64,000 nt of DNA from Krasilnikoviella flava (GCF_900167525.1 NZ_FUZQ01000005.1:1-64000), one strand, 5' to 3'; shown: positions 1 to 7,851, counted from the stretch's first letter. The notes: a model not told the origin generated them from the letters alone. A program made the numbers and translations.

Positions 1-28
1 TGAATCGCCCTGGGTTTCTTGGAGGCTC
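1..28 (+). repeat. Left terminal inverted repeat of the IS3-family element
   Basis: It starts TGAATCGCCCTGGGT and continues to TGGAGGCTC. It matches the reverse complement of the right end except for a short stretch in the middle. Confidence 0.9.
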
Positions 29-54
29 CTGACCTTGGAAACGAGGATGGAGCC

Positions 55-399
55 ATGCCGAAGGAGCAGACGCCCGGGAAGCCGCAGACGCGGCGGTACT
101 CGGATGAGGAGAAGGCCGCGGCGGTGCGGATGGTGCGCACCCTGCGGGCGGAGCTGGGGACCGAGCACGGCACGGTGCAGCGGGTCGCCTCGCAGCTGGG
201 CTACGGCGTGGAGTCGGTGCGCCAGTGGGTCAAGCAGGCCGAGATCGACGACGGCTACGCGCCCGGGGTGCCCGCGAGCGAGGCCCGGCGGATCAAGGAG
301 CTGGAGCAGGAGAACCGGGAGCTGCGGCGCGCGAACGAGATCTTGAAGCGGGCTGCGAGTTTCTTCGGGGCGGAGCTCGACCGCCAGCACAAGAGGTAG
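55..399 (+). CDS. IS3-family transposase OrfA (helix-turn-helix)
   Basis: This 114-residue protein supplies DNA recognition for the IS3 transposase. It has an HTH_Tnp_1-type helix-turn-helix (RRYSDEEKAAAV to YGVESVRQWVKQ) followed by a leucine-zipper-like C-terminus (ELEQENRELRRANEILKRA), the standard IS3 OrfA architecture. The ATG at 55 begins MPKEQTPG and places the basic start where relatives begin; an upstream in-frame TTG at 19 lies inside the inverted repeat and is less likely. The stop TAG (397-399) overlaps a GTG in the orfB frame, giving TAGTG, so OrfB may be made by reinitiation as well as by the -1 frameshift typical of the family. Confidence 0.88.
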   Translation: MPKEQTPGKPQTRRYSDEEKAAAVRMVRTLRAELGTEHGTVQRVASQLGYGVESVRQWVKQAEIDDGYAPGVPASEARRIKELEQENRELRRANEILKRAASFFGAELDRQHKR

Positions 400-1334
400 T
401 GGCGTTCATCGACGCCAACCGTGGCGATGTCGTCGACGGGGCGCGGCTCACAGTCGAGTCCATCTGCACCGTGCTGCGCGCGGCAGGGGTGCAGGTGGCT
501 GTGAGCACGTACTACGCCGCGAAGAAGCGCCCTGCCTCGGCGCGGGCGTTGCGTGACGCCGAGCTGCGCCCGCGGCTGCGGGCGCTGTGGGATGACAACT
601 ACCGGGTCTACGGCGCACGGAAGCTGTGGAAGGCCGCCCGCCGGGCCGGGCTGGAGATCGGTCGGGACCAGGTTGCCCGGTTGATGCGCGCCGAGGGCAT
701 CGAAGGTGCCCGGCGGACCAAGCGGGTCCGCACCACCAAGGCGGCCGAGGGCGTGCCGCGGCATCCGGACCTGGTCGGTCGGGACTTTAACGCCATGGCG
801 CCGAACGAGCTGTGGGTCACCGACTTGACCTACGTGCCGACCTGGGCCGGCGTGGCCTACGTGTGCTTCATCATCGACGCCTACTCGCGCATGATCGTCG
901 GATGGCGGGTCGCGGCGCACATGCGCACCACGATGGTCCTGGACGCGATCGAGATGGCCCGGTGGTCTCGCGGCACCCACCTCGAGGGACTGAGGTGTCA
1001 CAGCGACGCCGGATCTCAGTTCACGAGCCTGCGCTACGGCGAACGACTGGCCGAGATCGGCGCGGTTCCGTCGATCGGGACGGTGGGCGACTCGTATGAC
1101 AACGCGTTAGCCGAGACCGTCAATGGCTACTACAAGGCCGAACTCATCCGCGGACCCGCCCGACCCGGACCGTGGAAGAGCGTCGAGGACGTCGAGCTCG
1201 CGACCCTGGGGTGGGTCCACTGGCACAACACCGAGCGCCTGCACGGCTACCTCGGTGACGTCCCGCCCGCCGAGTTCGAGAGCGCCCTCTACGCTACCCA
1301 GCAGGGGTCGAGGGCCCTGGCCGAGATCAAATAA
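399..1334 (+). CDS. IS3-family transposase OrfB (DDE integrase core)
   Basis: This is the catalytic part of the transposase, about 311 residues if begun at the GTG overlapping the orfA stop. An HTH_21-like N-terminus (LRALWDDNYRVYGARKLWKA) precedes an rve integrase core. The DDE residues are visible in WVTDLTYV, HSDAGSQF and NALAETVNGYYKAE. The open frame continues upstream of 399 to about 225 in the -1 frame relative to orfA, so an OrfAB fusion by -1 frameshifting is the expected active form. I could not pick out a convincing slippery heptamer. The C-terminus (HWHNTERLHGYLGDVPPAEFE) is complete. Confidence 0.9.
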   Translation: MAFIDANRGDVVDGARLTVESICTVLRAAGVQVAVSTYYAAKKRPASARALRDAELRPRLRALWDDNYRVYGARKLWKAARRAGLEIGRDQVARLMRAEGIEGARRTKRVRTTKAAEGVPRHPDLVGRDFNAMAPNELWVTDLTYVPTWAGVAYVCFIIDAYSRMIVGWRVAAHMRTTMVLDAIEMARWSRGTHLEGLRCHSDAGSQFTSLRYGERLAEIGAVPSIGTVGDSYDNALAETVNGYYKAELIRGPARPGPWKSVEDVELATLGWVHWHNTERLHGYLGDVPPAEFESALYATQQGSRALAEIK

Positions 1335-1337
1335 CCA

Positions 1338-1365
1338 GAGCCTCCATCAGACCCAGGGCGATTCA
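1338..1365 (-). repeat. Right terminal inverted repeat of the IS3-family element
   Basis: Read on the minus strand it starts TGAATCGCCCTGGGT and includes TGGAGGCTC, matching the left end. The first three bases (TGA) act as the in-frame stop codon of the interrupted IS110-family remnant. Confidence 0.9.
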
Positions 1366-1862
1366 GAGGATGCGGCGGATCTCGCGTGGGGTGCGTCCTT
1401 CGGTGGTTCGGCGTTCGACGTACTCGCGGGTGGTCGGGTCGGTGAGGATGCGGGCTCGGGCGATGACGTCCAGGGCGCGGTTCAGTTGCCGATCGCCAGC
1501 GCGGGACAGTCGATGGCGGACCGTCTTGCCTGAGGACGCAGGCAGGGGCGCTGCTCCGGCGAGAGCAGCGAACGCGGCCTCGGAGCGCACCCTGCCGCGG
1601 TGTGACCACGCGCTCAGGATGATCGCAGCGGTGACCGGCCCTACTCCGGGGATCTCCAGCAGCCCAGGCATCAGCTCACCTGAGTGAGCTGCCAACGCGC
1701 GGCGGTTGGTGATGAGGTCCTCGGTGGCTGCCAGAACGGATCTAGCCAGGCGCCTGGCTTCACTGCGGATCGTCGCTGTCGGCGCGTCGTCGGAGGCCCT
1801 GGTGCGCGAGTCGGCGATTGTGCGGATCTGGGTGTCGGTCAATGCCTTGCGAGCGTCGATCC
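1363..1862 (-). pseudogene. IS110-family transposase, C-terminal remnant (truncated at both ends)
   Basis: About 165 codons of a Transposase_20-type C-terminal domain remain. Diagnostic segments are LEIPGVGPVTAAIILSAW, FAALAGAAPLPASSGK and LSRAGDRQLNRALDVIA, typical of the IS110/IS1111 group whose N-terminal half carries the DEDD catalytic domain. That half is missing: upstream the sequence changes near 1862 into an oppositely oriented IS256-family remnant. The 3' end (TPREIRRIL) is cut by the IS3-family element, whose terminal TGA supplies the stop. It is not functional. The boundary at 1862 is approximate, judged from where similarity to each family stops. Confidence 0.85.
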
Positions 1863-2529
1863 CGGGCACCGCGAGGTGCTGGGCATGCGGGTCGCGACCG
1901 CCGAGACGAAGACCGCGTGGAACGAGTTCTTCGCCGACCTCGTCGCCCGCGGCCTCGCGGGAGTCCGTCTCGTCACGAGCGATGCCCACGCCGGCCTGGT
2001 GGAGGCCATCGCCGCGAACCTGCCCGGGGCGACCTGGCAACGCTGCCGCACCCACTACGCGGCGAACCTCATGAGCATCACCCCGAAGAGCCTGTGGCCC
2101 GCCGTGAAGGCGATGCTGCACAGCGTCTACGACCAACCCGAGGCCGCCGCCGTGGACGCGCAGTTCGACCGGCTGTTGGACTACGTCGCGGGCAAGCTGC
2201 CCGCCGTTGGCGAACACCTCGACACCGCACGAGCGGACATCCTCGCGTTCACCGGGTTCCCGAAGGACGTGTGGACCCAGATCTGGTCCAACAACCCCTC
2301 CGAACGCCTGAACAAGGAGATCCGCCGCCGCACCGACTCGGTCGGCATCTTCCCCAACCGCGACGCGATCGTCCGACTCGTCGGTGCCGTACTGGCCGAG
2401 CAGACCGACGAATGGGCCGAAGGCCGCCGCTACCTCGGCCTCGAGGTCCTGAACCGCTGCCGCCTCACCACCGTCACGCAGCCGGGAACGGAGGTGAACA
2501 CCGACCCCGTCCTCGAACTCAGCGCCTGA
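1863..2529 (+). pseudogene. IS256-family (mutator-type) transposase, C-terminal remnant
   Basis: About 220 codons of the C-terminal half of a Transposase_mut protein, from [13 protein letters not shown] through [20 protein letters not shown] (containing a catalytic Asp), [12 protein letters not shown] and [24 protein letters not shown] (containing the catalytic Glu) to the natural stop TGA at 2527-2529. The N-terminal half with the first catalytic Asp is absent, replaced by the IS110 remnant. The natural right end of the element probably lies near 2575 (GGGGACTTGACC), since many actinobacterial IS256 elements begin or end with GGTCAAGTCC-like termini. No left end remains. Confidence 0.87.
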
Positions 2530-2725
2530 ACTCACCAGGATCACCGAGCGCTACACCACTACCGGGGACTTGACCTCGATCGCCTAGTGCAGGGCCGCTA
2601 GGCGGTCGGGTTGAGATCCCCGCGTTGGAGGTCCTCGGCTGCAACCCCGCGGGGCGCGGGACGGATGCTGGGCCAGGTAGGATCGATGAAGACTTCCGGT
2701 GCGAGAGCGCCGGCGGGATCCGAAT

Positions 2726-2784
2726 GAGACAGCGGATCGAGACGCCCCCGCGACCTCCACAACGCGGGGGCGTCTCGCTGTCTC
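2726..2784. terminator. Long hairpin 1 (terminator-like)
   Basis: The arms GAGACAGC (2726-2733) and GCTGTCTC (2777-2784) enclose a perfect 14-bp stem (2739-2752 with 2763-2776), separated by a GGATC bulge and capped by a 10-nt loop. There is no U-tract, as is usual in actinobacterial terminators. It could stop transcription leaving the insertion-sequence scar, or end a short RNA. Confidence 0.65.
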
Positions 2785-2992
2785 AGGCCTTTCACAGCCT
2801 CGGCCGGAGACCCGCTCCCGGGGTTGTCATCGTGTTTACTCTCGAAGGTGGAAGAACCCCCACGACCCCCGCGATGGACGCGAACGGAGCGATCGCTCTG
2901 CCAGCGTCTTCGCAGGTCAGGCGGCATGTGGGACGTGAATCAGGCGTGAGGATTTCGGATAGGTCCCCCTCCGGACACTCGTTGAGACAGCG

Positions 2993-3034
2993 ACGACGAA
3001 GGCCCCCCGGTCCACAACGGGGGGCCTTCGTCGT
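2993..3034 (-). terminator. Hairpin 2, terminator of the CYTH gene
   Basis: A perfect 17-bp stem (2993-3009 with 3018-3034) has an 8-nt loop and begins 12 nt beyond the CYTH stop codon at 3046. It is symmetric, so it can act in both directions. Loop and 5' flank resemble those of hairpin 1. Confidence 0.75.
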
Positions 3035-3045
3035 GTCCTGAGGTG

Positions 3046-3876
3046 TCAACGCGGCTCGGCGGAACGAGCGACGAGCGCGGCCATCGCCGTCCGCGTCTTC
3101 GTCTCCTGCGGCGCACCGAGGTCGACGCCCCGGCTCGCCAGGAACGCCTTGGTCTCCGCCGCAGCCTGGAACGCAGCGCCGGGCGCGGCCTTGGTCGACA
3201 GCTCGAGGATGCGGTCGCCGTCGGGGAGGAACCACAGCTCGGCGGTCATGCGCCGGGGCAGCCCGGCGGGCGCGAACCGGGCCTTGAGCAGGGTCGTCGG
3301 GCCCAGCGCGTGCAGGTCCGCGAGCGCGACGCCCGCCGGGAGCCGCGGCTCGAGCAGGGCTCGCTGCGACCGGTCGAGGAGGTCGGGCAGCCGGCCGACG
3401 TCGTCCAGCAGCGCCCGGACGTCGCGGTCCGGCACGCGGCGGGTCGACGAGCACGAGCAGGTGAACCCGGCGGGCGAGGCGTCCACCTCGACCTTGAAGC
3501 CGTCCGCGCGCCGGACGCGTGCCGGGACGTCCGCCGGGAGCATCGGGCGCACCTTCACCGTGAGGTCGCCGTCCTTGCGCTGGGTGCGCCGGGCGCGCAC
3601 GACGAGTCCGGCGGCGGACAGGTCGAGCGCGGGCGTGTCGAGGAAGGCGACCTGCCGGATGGTCGCGTCGAGCGCGTCGATGCCCAGCCGGGCGAGCACG
3701 CGCCGGTGGTCCGCCGCCGGCACGGTGAGCTTGAGCTCGACGTCGTCGACGCCCGGCAGGAGAGCGAGCACGGCGACCAGGGTGTCCGCGTCGTAGGCGG
3801 GCACAGGCGTCGACGGCACCGTCGCGGACGGCGACGACCCGCTCGGGTCGCGGGGCTGCGTGGACGTCCCGTCCAT
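3046..3876 (-). CDS. CYTH-domain protein
   Basis: This 276-residue protein has a Pro/Ser/Thr-rich N-terminal segment (about 1-30) followed by a CYTH fold that starts at VELKL (46-50), the position of the family's ExExK signature, and continues through RARRTQRKDGDLTVKVRP. CYTH (triphosphate tunnel metalloenzyme) proteins bind or hydrolyse triphosphates or polyphosphate with divalent metal; the substrate here cannot be told. The ATG at 3876 is preferred over an upstream in-frame ATG at 3909 because AGGAGG lies at the correct distance before it. The gene stands alone, with a hairpin terminator just past its stop. Confidence 0.75.
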   Translation of the reverse strand: MDGTSTQPRDPSGSSPSATVPSTPVPAYDADTLVAVLALLPGVDDVELKLTVPAADHRRVLARLGIDALDATIRQVAFLDTPALDLSAAGLVVRARRTQRKDGDLTVKVRPMLPADVPARVRRADGFKVEVDASPAGFTCSCSSTRRVPDRDVRALLDDVGRLPDLLDRSQRALLEPRLPAGVALADLHALGPTTLLKARFAPAGLPRRMTAELWFLPDGDRILELSTKAAPGAAFQAAAETKAFLASRGVDLGAPQETKTRTAMAALVARSAEPR

Positions 3877-4054
3877 GGTGGGCTCCTCCTGTCGCCGGTC
3901 GAGGTGCACTCATCCTCGGGCGGTGGTGGCCGCCCCGCATCGCGCCGGTCACCGGGAGTGCGGAATTCACCCCGTCGACCGGCGGCCCCGTCCTCCCTCG
4001 CCGGGCGGGTGCGGTGCGGCAGACTGGGCGGACGATCGCGAGAGGGGTGCACGG

Positions 4055-5251
4055 GTGGCGAAGCGGGCGAACGAGAACGTCCCGGCGTGGCTGCGGACGT
4101 CGGCCGGGTGGTCGTGGCGGCTCATCGCCCTCACCGCGGCGGTGGCGCTCGTGTTCTGGGCAACTGTGCAGGTGCAGCTCGTCTTCGTCGCCGTCTTCCT
4201 CGGTCTGGTGTTCGCGTCGGTGCTCAACCCCGTCGCCGACTTCTACGCCAAGGTCATGCCGCGCCCGCTGGCCACCGCGCTCGCGATCCTCAGCGCGTTC
4301 CTGGTGCTGGGCGGCCTGCTCACCTACGTCGTCGCGTCGGTGGCCGGGCAGTGGGAGCAGCTGGCCGGCCAGTTCGACACCGGCGTGCAGCAGATCCTCC
4401 AGTACCTCGAGAGCGGGCCGTTCGGGCTGTCGGTCACCGTCGACCAGATCAACGAGTGGATCAACCAGGGCCGGCAGTGGCTGACCGACAACGCCGACTC
4501 GCTCGTCAGCCAGGCCGCGCAGAGCGCCGGCTCGGTGTTCGAGGGCTTCGCCATCTTCGCCCTCTCGATCTTCTGCACGGTCTTCTTCGTCGCGTCGGGC
4601 GGCAAGATGTGGCGCTGGTTCCTGGACCAGATCCCGTCGCAGCACCGCACCCGGTGGCAGGCGGCGGCCGGCGCCGGCTGGTACAGCTTCTCGGGCTACG
4701 CGCGCGGCACGGTGATCATCGCCTTCGTCGACGGCGTCCTGGCGTTCGTGCTGCTGACCATCCTCGGCGTGCCCCTCGCGGCGCCCCTGGCGGTGCTGGT
4801 CTTCATCGGTGCGTTCATCCCGCTGATCGGCGCGCCGCTGGCGATGATCATCGCGGCGGTCGTGGCGCTCGCGGCCAACGGGATCGTCACGGCGCTCATC
4901 GTCACGATCGGCATCGCGCTCATCGGGCAGCTCGAGGGGCACGTGCTCCAGCCGCTCATCATGGGGAAGCAGGTCGCCCTGCACCCGCTGGTCATCGGCC
5001 TAGGCGTCACGGCCGGCACCGTCCTGGCCGGCATCCTCGGTGCGATCATCGCCGTCCCGCTCATGGCGGTCGCGTGGACGGTCTTCTCCACGCTGCGGGG
5101 CGACCGGCCGCACCCCGAGCTCGACGACGAGCCGTCCGGGCTCCGAGACGGTCCGCTCGCCGTCGCCCCGGTGGTCGACGTGCCCCCCGCCGATCCCGCG
5201 CCGGGCGGTCGCACGCCCTCCGACGCATCCGAGGAGACGCCGGACAAATAG
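4055..5251 (+). CDS. AI-2E family transporter (PerM-like permease)
   Basis: This 398-residue membrane protein has the AI-2E_transport layout: two N-terminal hydrophobic segments, a long soluble loop (about 90-165), then five or six segments including TVIIAFVDGVLAFVLLTILG and LAVLVFIGAFIPLIGAPLA. The family signature GHVLQPLIMGK followed by LHPLVIGLGVTAGTVLAGILG is present. Members export small molecules or act as Na+/H+ antiporters, and the substrate is unknown here. I chose GTG at 4055 (MAKRANENV) because GAGAGGGG precedes it and everything upstream in frame is non-homologous. The C-terminal 50 residues are a charged cytoplasmic tail. Confidence 0.85.
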   Translation: MAKRANENVPAWLRTSAGWSWRLIALTAAVALVFWATVQVQLVFVAVFLGLVFASVLNPVADFYAKVMPRPLATALAILSAFLVLGGLLTYVVASVAGQWEQLAGQFDTGVQQILQYLESGPFGLSVTVDQINEWINQGRQWLTDNADSLVSQAAQSAGSVFEGFAIFALSIFCTVFFVASGGKMWRWFLDQIPSQHRTRWQAAAGAGWYSFSGYARGTVIIAFVDGVLAFVLLTILGVPLAAPLAVLVFIGAFIPLIGAPLAMIIAAVVALAANGIVTALIVTIGIALIGQLEGHVLQPLIMGKQVALHPLVIGLGVTAGTVLAGILGAIIAVPLMAVAWTVFSTLRGDRPHPELDDEPSGLRDGPLAVAPVVDVPPADPAPGGRTPSDASEETPDK

Positions 5252-5276
5252 CGTGAGGCCCGGCGCGGCCACGTGC

Positions 5277-5288
5277 CACGATGCCCCG
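5277..5288 (+). promoter_or_regulatory. Putative leaderless promoter (-10) of the GNAT gene
   Basis: CACGAT (5277-5282) lies exactly 6 nt before the ATG at 5289 and no ribosome binding site is present. This fits a leaderless transcript starting at the ATG. Confidence 0.4.
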
Positions 5289-5888
5289 ATGGAGCCGTTC
5301 GTCCTCGCCACCGACCGCGTCCGCCTGTCCGTCCCGACCGCTGCCGACGTCGACCGCATCGCCGAGGTCTGCGCCGATCCCGCCGTCGCGCGCTGGACCA
5401 CGGTGCCGTCGCCGTACACGCGCGACGACGCGGTGGGCTTCGTCGAGACGTTCGTCGCGGGCGGCTGGGCGCAGGAGAAGGACTTCACCTGGGCGGTGCG
5501 CGCCCCCGGGGACGTCGACGGCCCGGTGCTGGCCATGGTCGGTATGTCGCGGGAGGGCGCGCCGGGCGTGCAGCCGGCCGGCGAGCTGGGCTTCTGGTGC
5601 GCCCCGGACGCACGCGGTCGGGGCCTGACGACGGAGGCCTCGCGCCTCGTCGTCGACTGGGCTGTCGACCCGGAGGGGTTGGGCCTCGGCGTCGTGCGCT
5701 GGCGTGCGAACGTCGGCAACTGGGCGTCGCGCCGCGTCGCGTGGAAGCTCGGCTTCCGGTACGAGGGGCTGCTGCGCCGGTTCGGGGCGCAGCGGGGCGT
5801 GCTGCAGGACTCGTGGGTCGCGTCCTACGTGCCCGGCGACCCGCGCGATCCCAGCGAGCCGTGGCCCGCCGAGGCCCCCGCCGCCTGA
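5289..5888 (+). CDS. GNAT family N-acetyltransferase (RimJ/RimL-like)
   Basis: This 199-residue enzyme matches the Acetyltransf_3 layout: an N-terminal strand LATDRVRLSVPTAAD, then GELGFWCAPDARGRGLTTEA, whose RGRGL is the acetyl-CoA pyrophosphate loop, and a late WRANVGNWASRRVAWKLGFRYEG typical of RimJ-type acetyltransferases. It probably transfers acetyl from acetyl-CoA to an amine, protein N-terminus or small molecule; the target is unknown. The start ATG at 5289 leaves a normal-length N-terminus. It follows the AI-2E gene by 37 nt on the same strand but probably has its own start signal. Confidence 0.85.
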   Translation: MEPFVLATDRVRLSVPTAADVDRIAEVCADPAVARWTTVPSPYTRDDAVGFVETFVAGGWAQEKDFTWAVRAPGDVDGPVLAMVGMSREGAPGVQPAGELGFWCAPDARGRGLTTEASRLVVDWAVDPEGLGLGVVRWRANVGNWASRRVAWKLGFRYEGLLRRFGAQRGVLQDSWVASYVPGDPRDPSEPWPAEAPAA

Positions 5889-5905
5889 CTCCTCCGGGAT
5901 TCGGG

Positions 5906-6131
5906 TTGCCGAGCCCCGCGGGGACGTGACATCGTCGTCGCCGTCCCCGCGGCCTCCGCCGCGCGTGAGAGGGGACGGCCCCAGGACGAGAGGCGCACCA
6001 CAGCGATGACGGGTATCCGGACGACCGCCTGACCGCGTCGACCCCGAGGCTCCCCGCCGGCACGAACCGGCCCGGGGGAGCGGCGTCGACGCACCCGCCG
6101 TCCGCCGTACCCCACCCCGCTGGAGTCCTCA
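5906..6131 (+). promoter_or_regulatory. Leader/attenuator region of the ABC-F gene
   Basis: The 243-nt gap before the ABC-F gene is highly structured. CCGTCCCC (5941-5948) can pair either with GGGGACG (5920-5926) or with GGGGACGG (5971-5978), two mutually exclusive stems. An 8-codon ORF lies at 6006-6032. Three bases after its stop begins a compound hairpin: outer arms 6035-6042 with 6085-6092, inner arms GCTCCCC and GCCGG (6049-6060) with CCGGC and GGGGAGC (6067-6081). This is the arrangement seen in antibiotic-responsive attenuators of ABC-F and erm genes, in which ribosome stalling on the leader peptide remodels the RNA. Confidence 0.6.
6006..6032 (+). CDS. Putative leader peptide MTGIRTTA upstream of the ABC-F gene
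   Basis: A minimal ORF (ATG ACG GGT ATC CGG ACG ACC GCC TGA) precedes a compound hairpin by three bases. AGGACGAG lies 16 nt upstream as a weak ribosome binding site. By analogy with regulated ABC-F resistance genes, drug-bound ribosomes would stall here and free the downstream gene. There is no direct evidence of translation. Confidence 0.45.
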   Translation: MTGIRTTA

Positions 6132-7781
6132 GTGCCTGTCACCCACCCCTCCGTCGTCCTGCACGACATCACCTTCTCCTGGCCCGACGGGGCCACCCCG
6201 ATCTCCGACGTCTCCGGCGCGTTCTCCCGCGGCCGCACCGGCCTGGTCGGCCTCAACGGCGCGGGCAAGTCCACCCTGCTGCGGCTCGTCGCCGGCCGGC
6301 TGCGCCCGACGTCCGGGTCGATCAGCGTGTCCGGCGTCGCGGACTACCTGCCGCAGCGCCTCACCCTCGACACCGGTGCCACCGTCGCCGACCTGCTGGG
6401 CGTGCGCGATGTCGTCGACGCCGTGCGCGCGATCACGGGGGGTGACGTGCCGCCCGAGCAGCTCGCTCCGCTGTTCGACGTCGTCGGCGACGGCTGGGAC
6501 GTCGAGGAGCGCGCCCTCGCCGAGCTCGCGACCGCCGGCCTGCCCGCCTCGGACGGCGTCCTCGACCGGCGCGTCGGCACCCTCTCCGGGGGCGAGGCCA
6601 TGCTGGTCGCCGTCACCGGCGTGCGGCTGCGCGGCGCCGACGTCGCGCTGCTCGACGAGCCCACCAACAACCTCGACGGCGACTCCCGCGAGCGCCTGCA
6701 CGAGATCGTGCGCACCTGGCGCGGGGCGCTCGTGGTGGTCTCCCACGACAGGGAGCTGCTCGAGCTCGTGGACGACACGGCCGAGCTGCGTACGGGCGGC
6801 CTCACGACCTTCGGCGGTACCTACACGCAGTACGAGGAGTACCTGGCCACGCAGCAGGAGGCGGCCCGCGCCGCCCTGCGCGACGCCGAGCAGACCCTGC
6901 GCCGCGAGAAGCGGCAGCGCATCGAGGCGGAGGAGCGCATCGCGCACTCCGAGCGGCAGGGGCGCAAGGACGCCGCCAACAGCCGGTACGTGAAGGCCGT
7001 GGTCAACGACCGGCGCAACTCCGCCCAGAAGGCGCAGGGCACGCGGCGCGGGGCCGCGGCCGACAAGGAGGCGGCGGCGCGTGCGGCGGTCGAGGAGGCC
7101 GGGCACTCGGTGCGCGACGACGACCGCATCGTCGTCGACCTGCCCGACCCGGGCGTGCCCGCGGGCCGCCGCCTCGCCGTGCTGCGCGGCACCGACGGGC
7201 GGGAGGTCGTCCTCGCCGGGCCGGAGCGCGTGGCCCTGACCGGCCCCAACGGCGTCGGCAAGACGACGCTCCTGGAGCGGCTCGTCGGGGCGGCGCCCGA
7301 CGGACCGGTCCCGGGGCTCCCGGACGGCGTCGGCACCGGTGCACGTGCCGAGGCGCTCACCGACCGGGTCGGGTACCTGCCGCAGCGCCTCGACGTGCTC
7401 GACGACGACCAGACGGTGCTCGAGGCCGTGCAGGCCGGCGCGCCGCACGTCGCGCCGGGCGAGCTGCGCCACCGGCTGGCGCGCTTCCTGGTCCGCGGCG
7501 ACCAGGTCGGCCGCCCGGTCGCGACGCTGTCCGGCGGCGAGCGGTTCCGCGTCACCCTGGCGCGGCTGCTGCTCGGCGACCCGCCCGCCCAGCTCCTCGT
7601 GCTCGACGAGCCGACCAACAACCTCGACCTCGCCAGCACCGACCAGCTGGTGCAGGCGCTGTCGGCGTACCGCGGGGCGCTGCTCGTGGTGAGTCACGAC
7701 CGGGCGTTCCTCGACCGGCTGGGCCTCGACACCGAGCTGGTGCTGGCCGCCGACGGGGCGTTCTCCGAGCGGCGGCGGTAG
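6132..7781 (+). CDS. ABC-F family ATPase (likely ribosome-protection type)
   Basis: This 549-residue protein has two ABC ATPase domains and no membrane segment, the definition of ABC-F. Domain 1 shows GLNGAGKST, LSGGEAML and LLDEPTNNLD. A basic, helical linker (about 240-310, rich in R/K/E) follows, then domain 2 with GPNGVGKTTL, LSGGERFRVTLARLL and LVLDEPTNNLD. Such proteins bind the ribosomal E site and either tune translation or displace antibiotics. The regulated leader upstream argues for the resistance branch, which remains inference. GTG at 6132 is preceded by GGAG seven nt away. The gene runs alone, ending 82 nt before the M20 peptidase. Confidence 0.9.
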   Translation: MPVTHPSVVLHDITFSWPDGATPISDVSGAFSRGRTGLVGLNGAGKSTLLRLVAGRLRPTSGSISVSGVADYLPQRLTLDTGATVADLLGVRDVVDAVRAITGGDVPPEQLAPLFDVVGDGWDVEERALAELATAGLPASDGVLDRRVGTLSGGEAMLVAVTGVRLRGADVALLDEPTNNLDGDSRERLHEIVRTWRGALVVVSHDRELLELVDDTAELRTGGLTTFGGTYTQYEEYLATQQEAARAALRDAEQTLRREKRQRIEAEERIAHSERQGRKDAANSRYVKAVVNDRRNSAQKAQGTRRGAAADKEAAARAAVEEAGHSVRDDDRIVVDLPDPGVPAGRRLAVLRGTDGREVVLAGPERVALTGPNGVGKTTLLERLVGAAPDGPVPGLPDGVGTGARAEALTDRVGYLPQRLDVLDDDQTVLEAVQAGAPHVAPGELRHRLARFLVRGDQVGRPVATLSGGERFRVTLARLLLGDPPAQLLVLDEPTNNLDLASTDQLVQALSAYRGALLVVSHDRAFLDRLGLDTELVLAADGAFSERRR

Positions 7782-7851
7782 CCGCGGACCGGGCGTCGTC
7801 CACCCTGCGGACGGTGCCGCCGGGGCACGGTGCCACGCGCGGAGGCGCCGG

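Larger units (their letters stand above)
1..1365 (+). mobile_element. Complete IS3-family insertion sequence
   Basis: The element is bounded by imperfect inverted repeats of about 28 bp (1-28 and 1338-1365), both beginning TGAATCGCCCTGGGT and both containing TGGAGGCTC. Between them lie a helix-turn-helix orfA and a DDE orfB, the usual IS3-family layout, and the total length of about 1.37 kb fits the family. Base 1 of the window is the first base of the left repeat, so the left flank and any target duplication cannot be seen. The right end sits inside an IS110-family transposase remnant. Integrity of both frames suggests a recent, possibly active copy. Confidence 0.93.
2576..3045. other. Gene-free interval with two related hairpins
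   Basis: This 470-base interval lies between the insertion-sequence scar and the CYTH gene and has no credible protein gene. It contains two strong hairpins, listed separately, that share the ten-base tract TGAGACAGCG on the 5' side and TCCACAACG at the loop. TAGGAT (2678-2683) and TAGGTC (2960-2965) are possible -10 hexamers ahead of each, so one or two short untranslated RNAs are conceivable. That reading is inference. Confidence 0.5.

Noticed and set aside
1-2575. Composite transposon or genomic island carrying cargo
   Set aside because: The three elements belong to different families, two are truncated, and there is no cargo gene between them.
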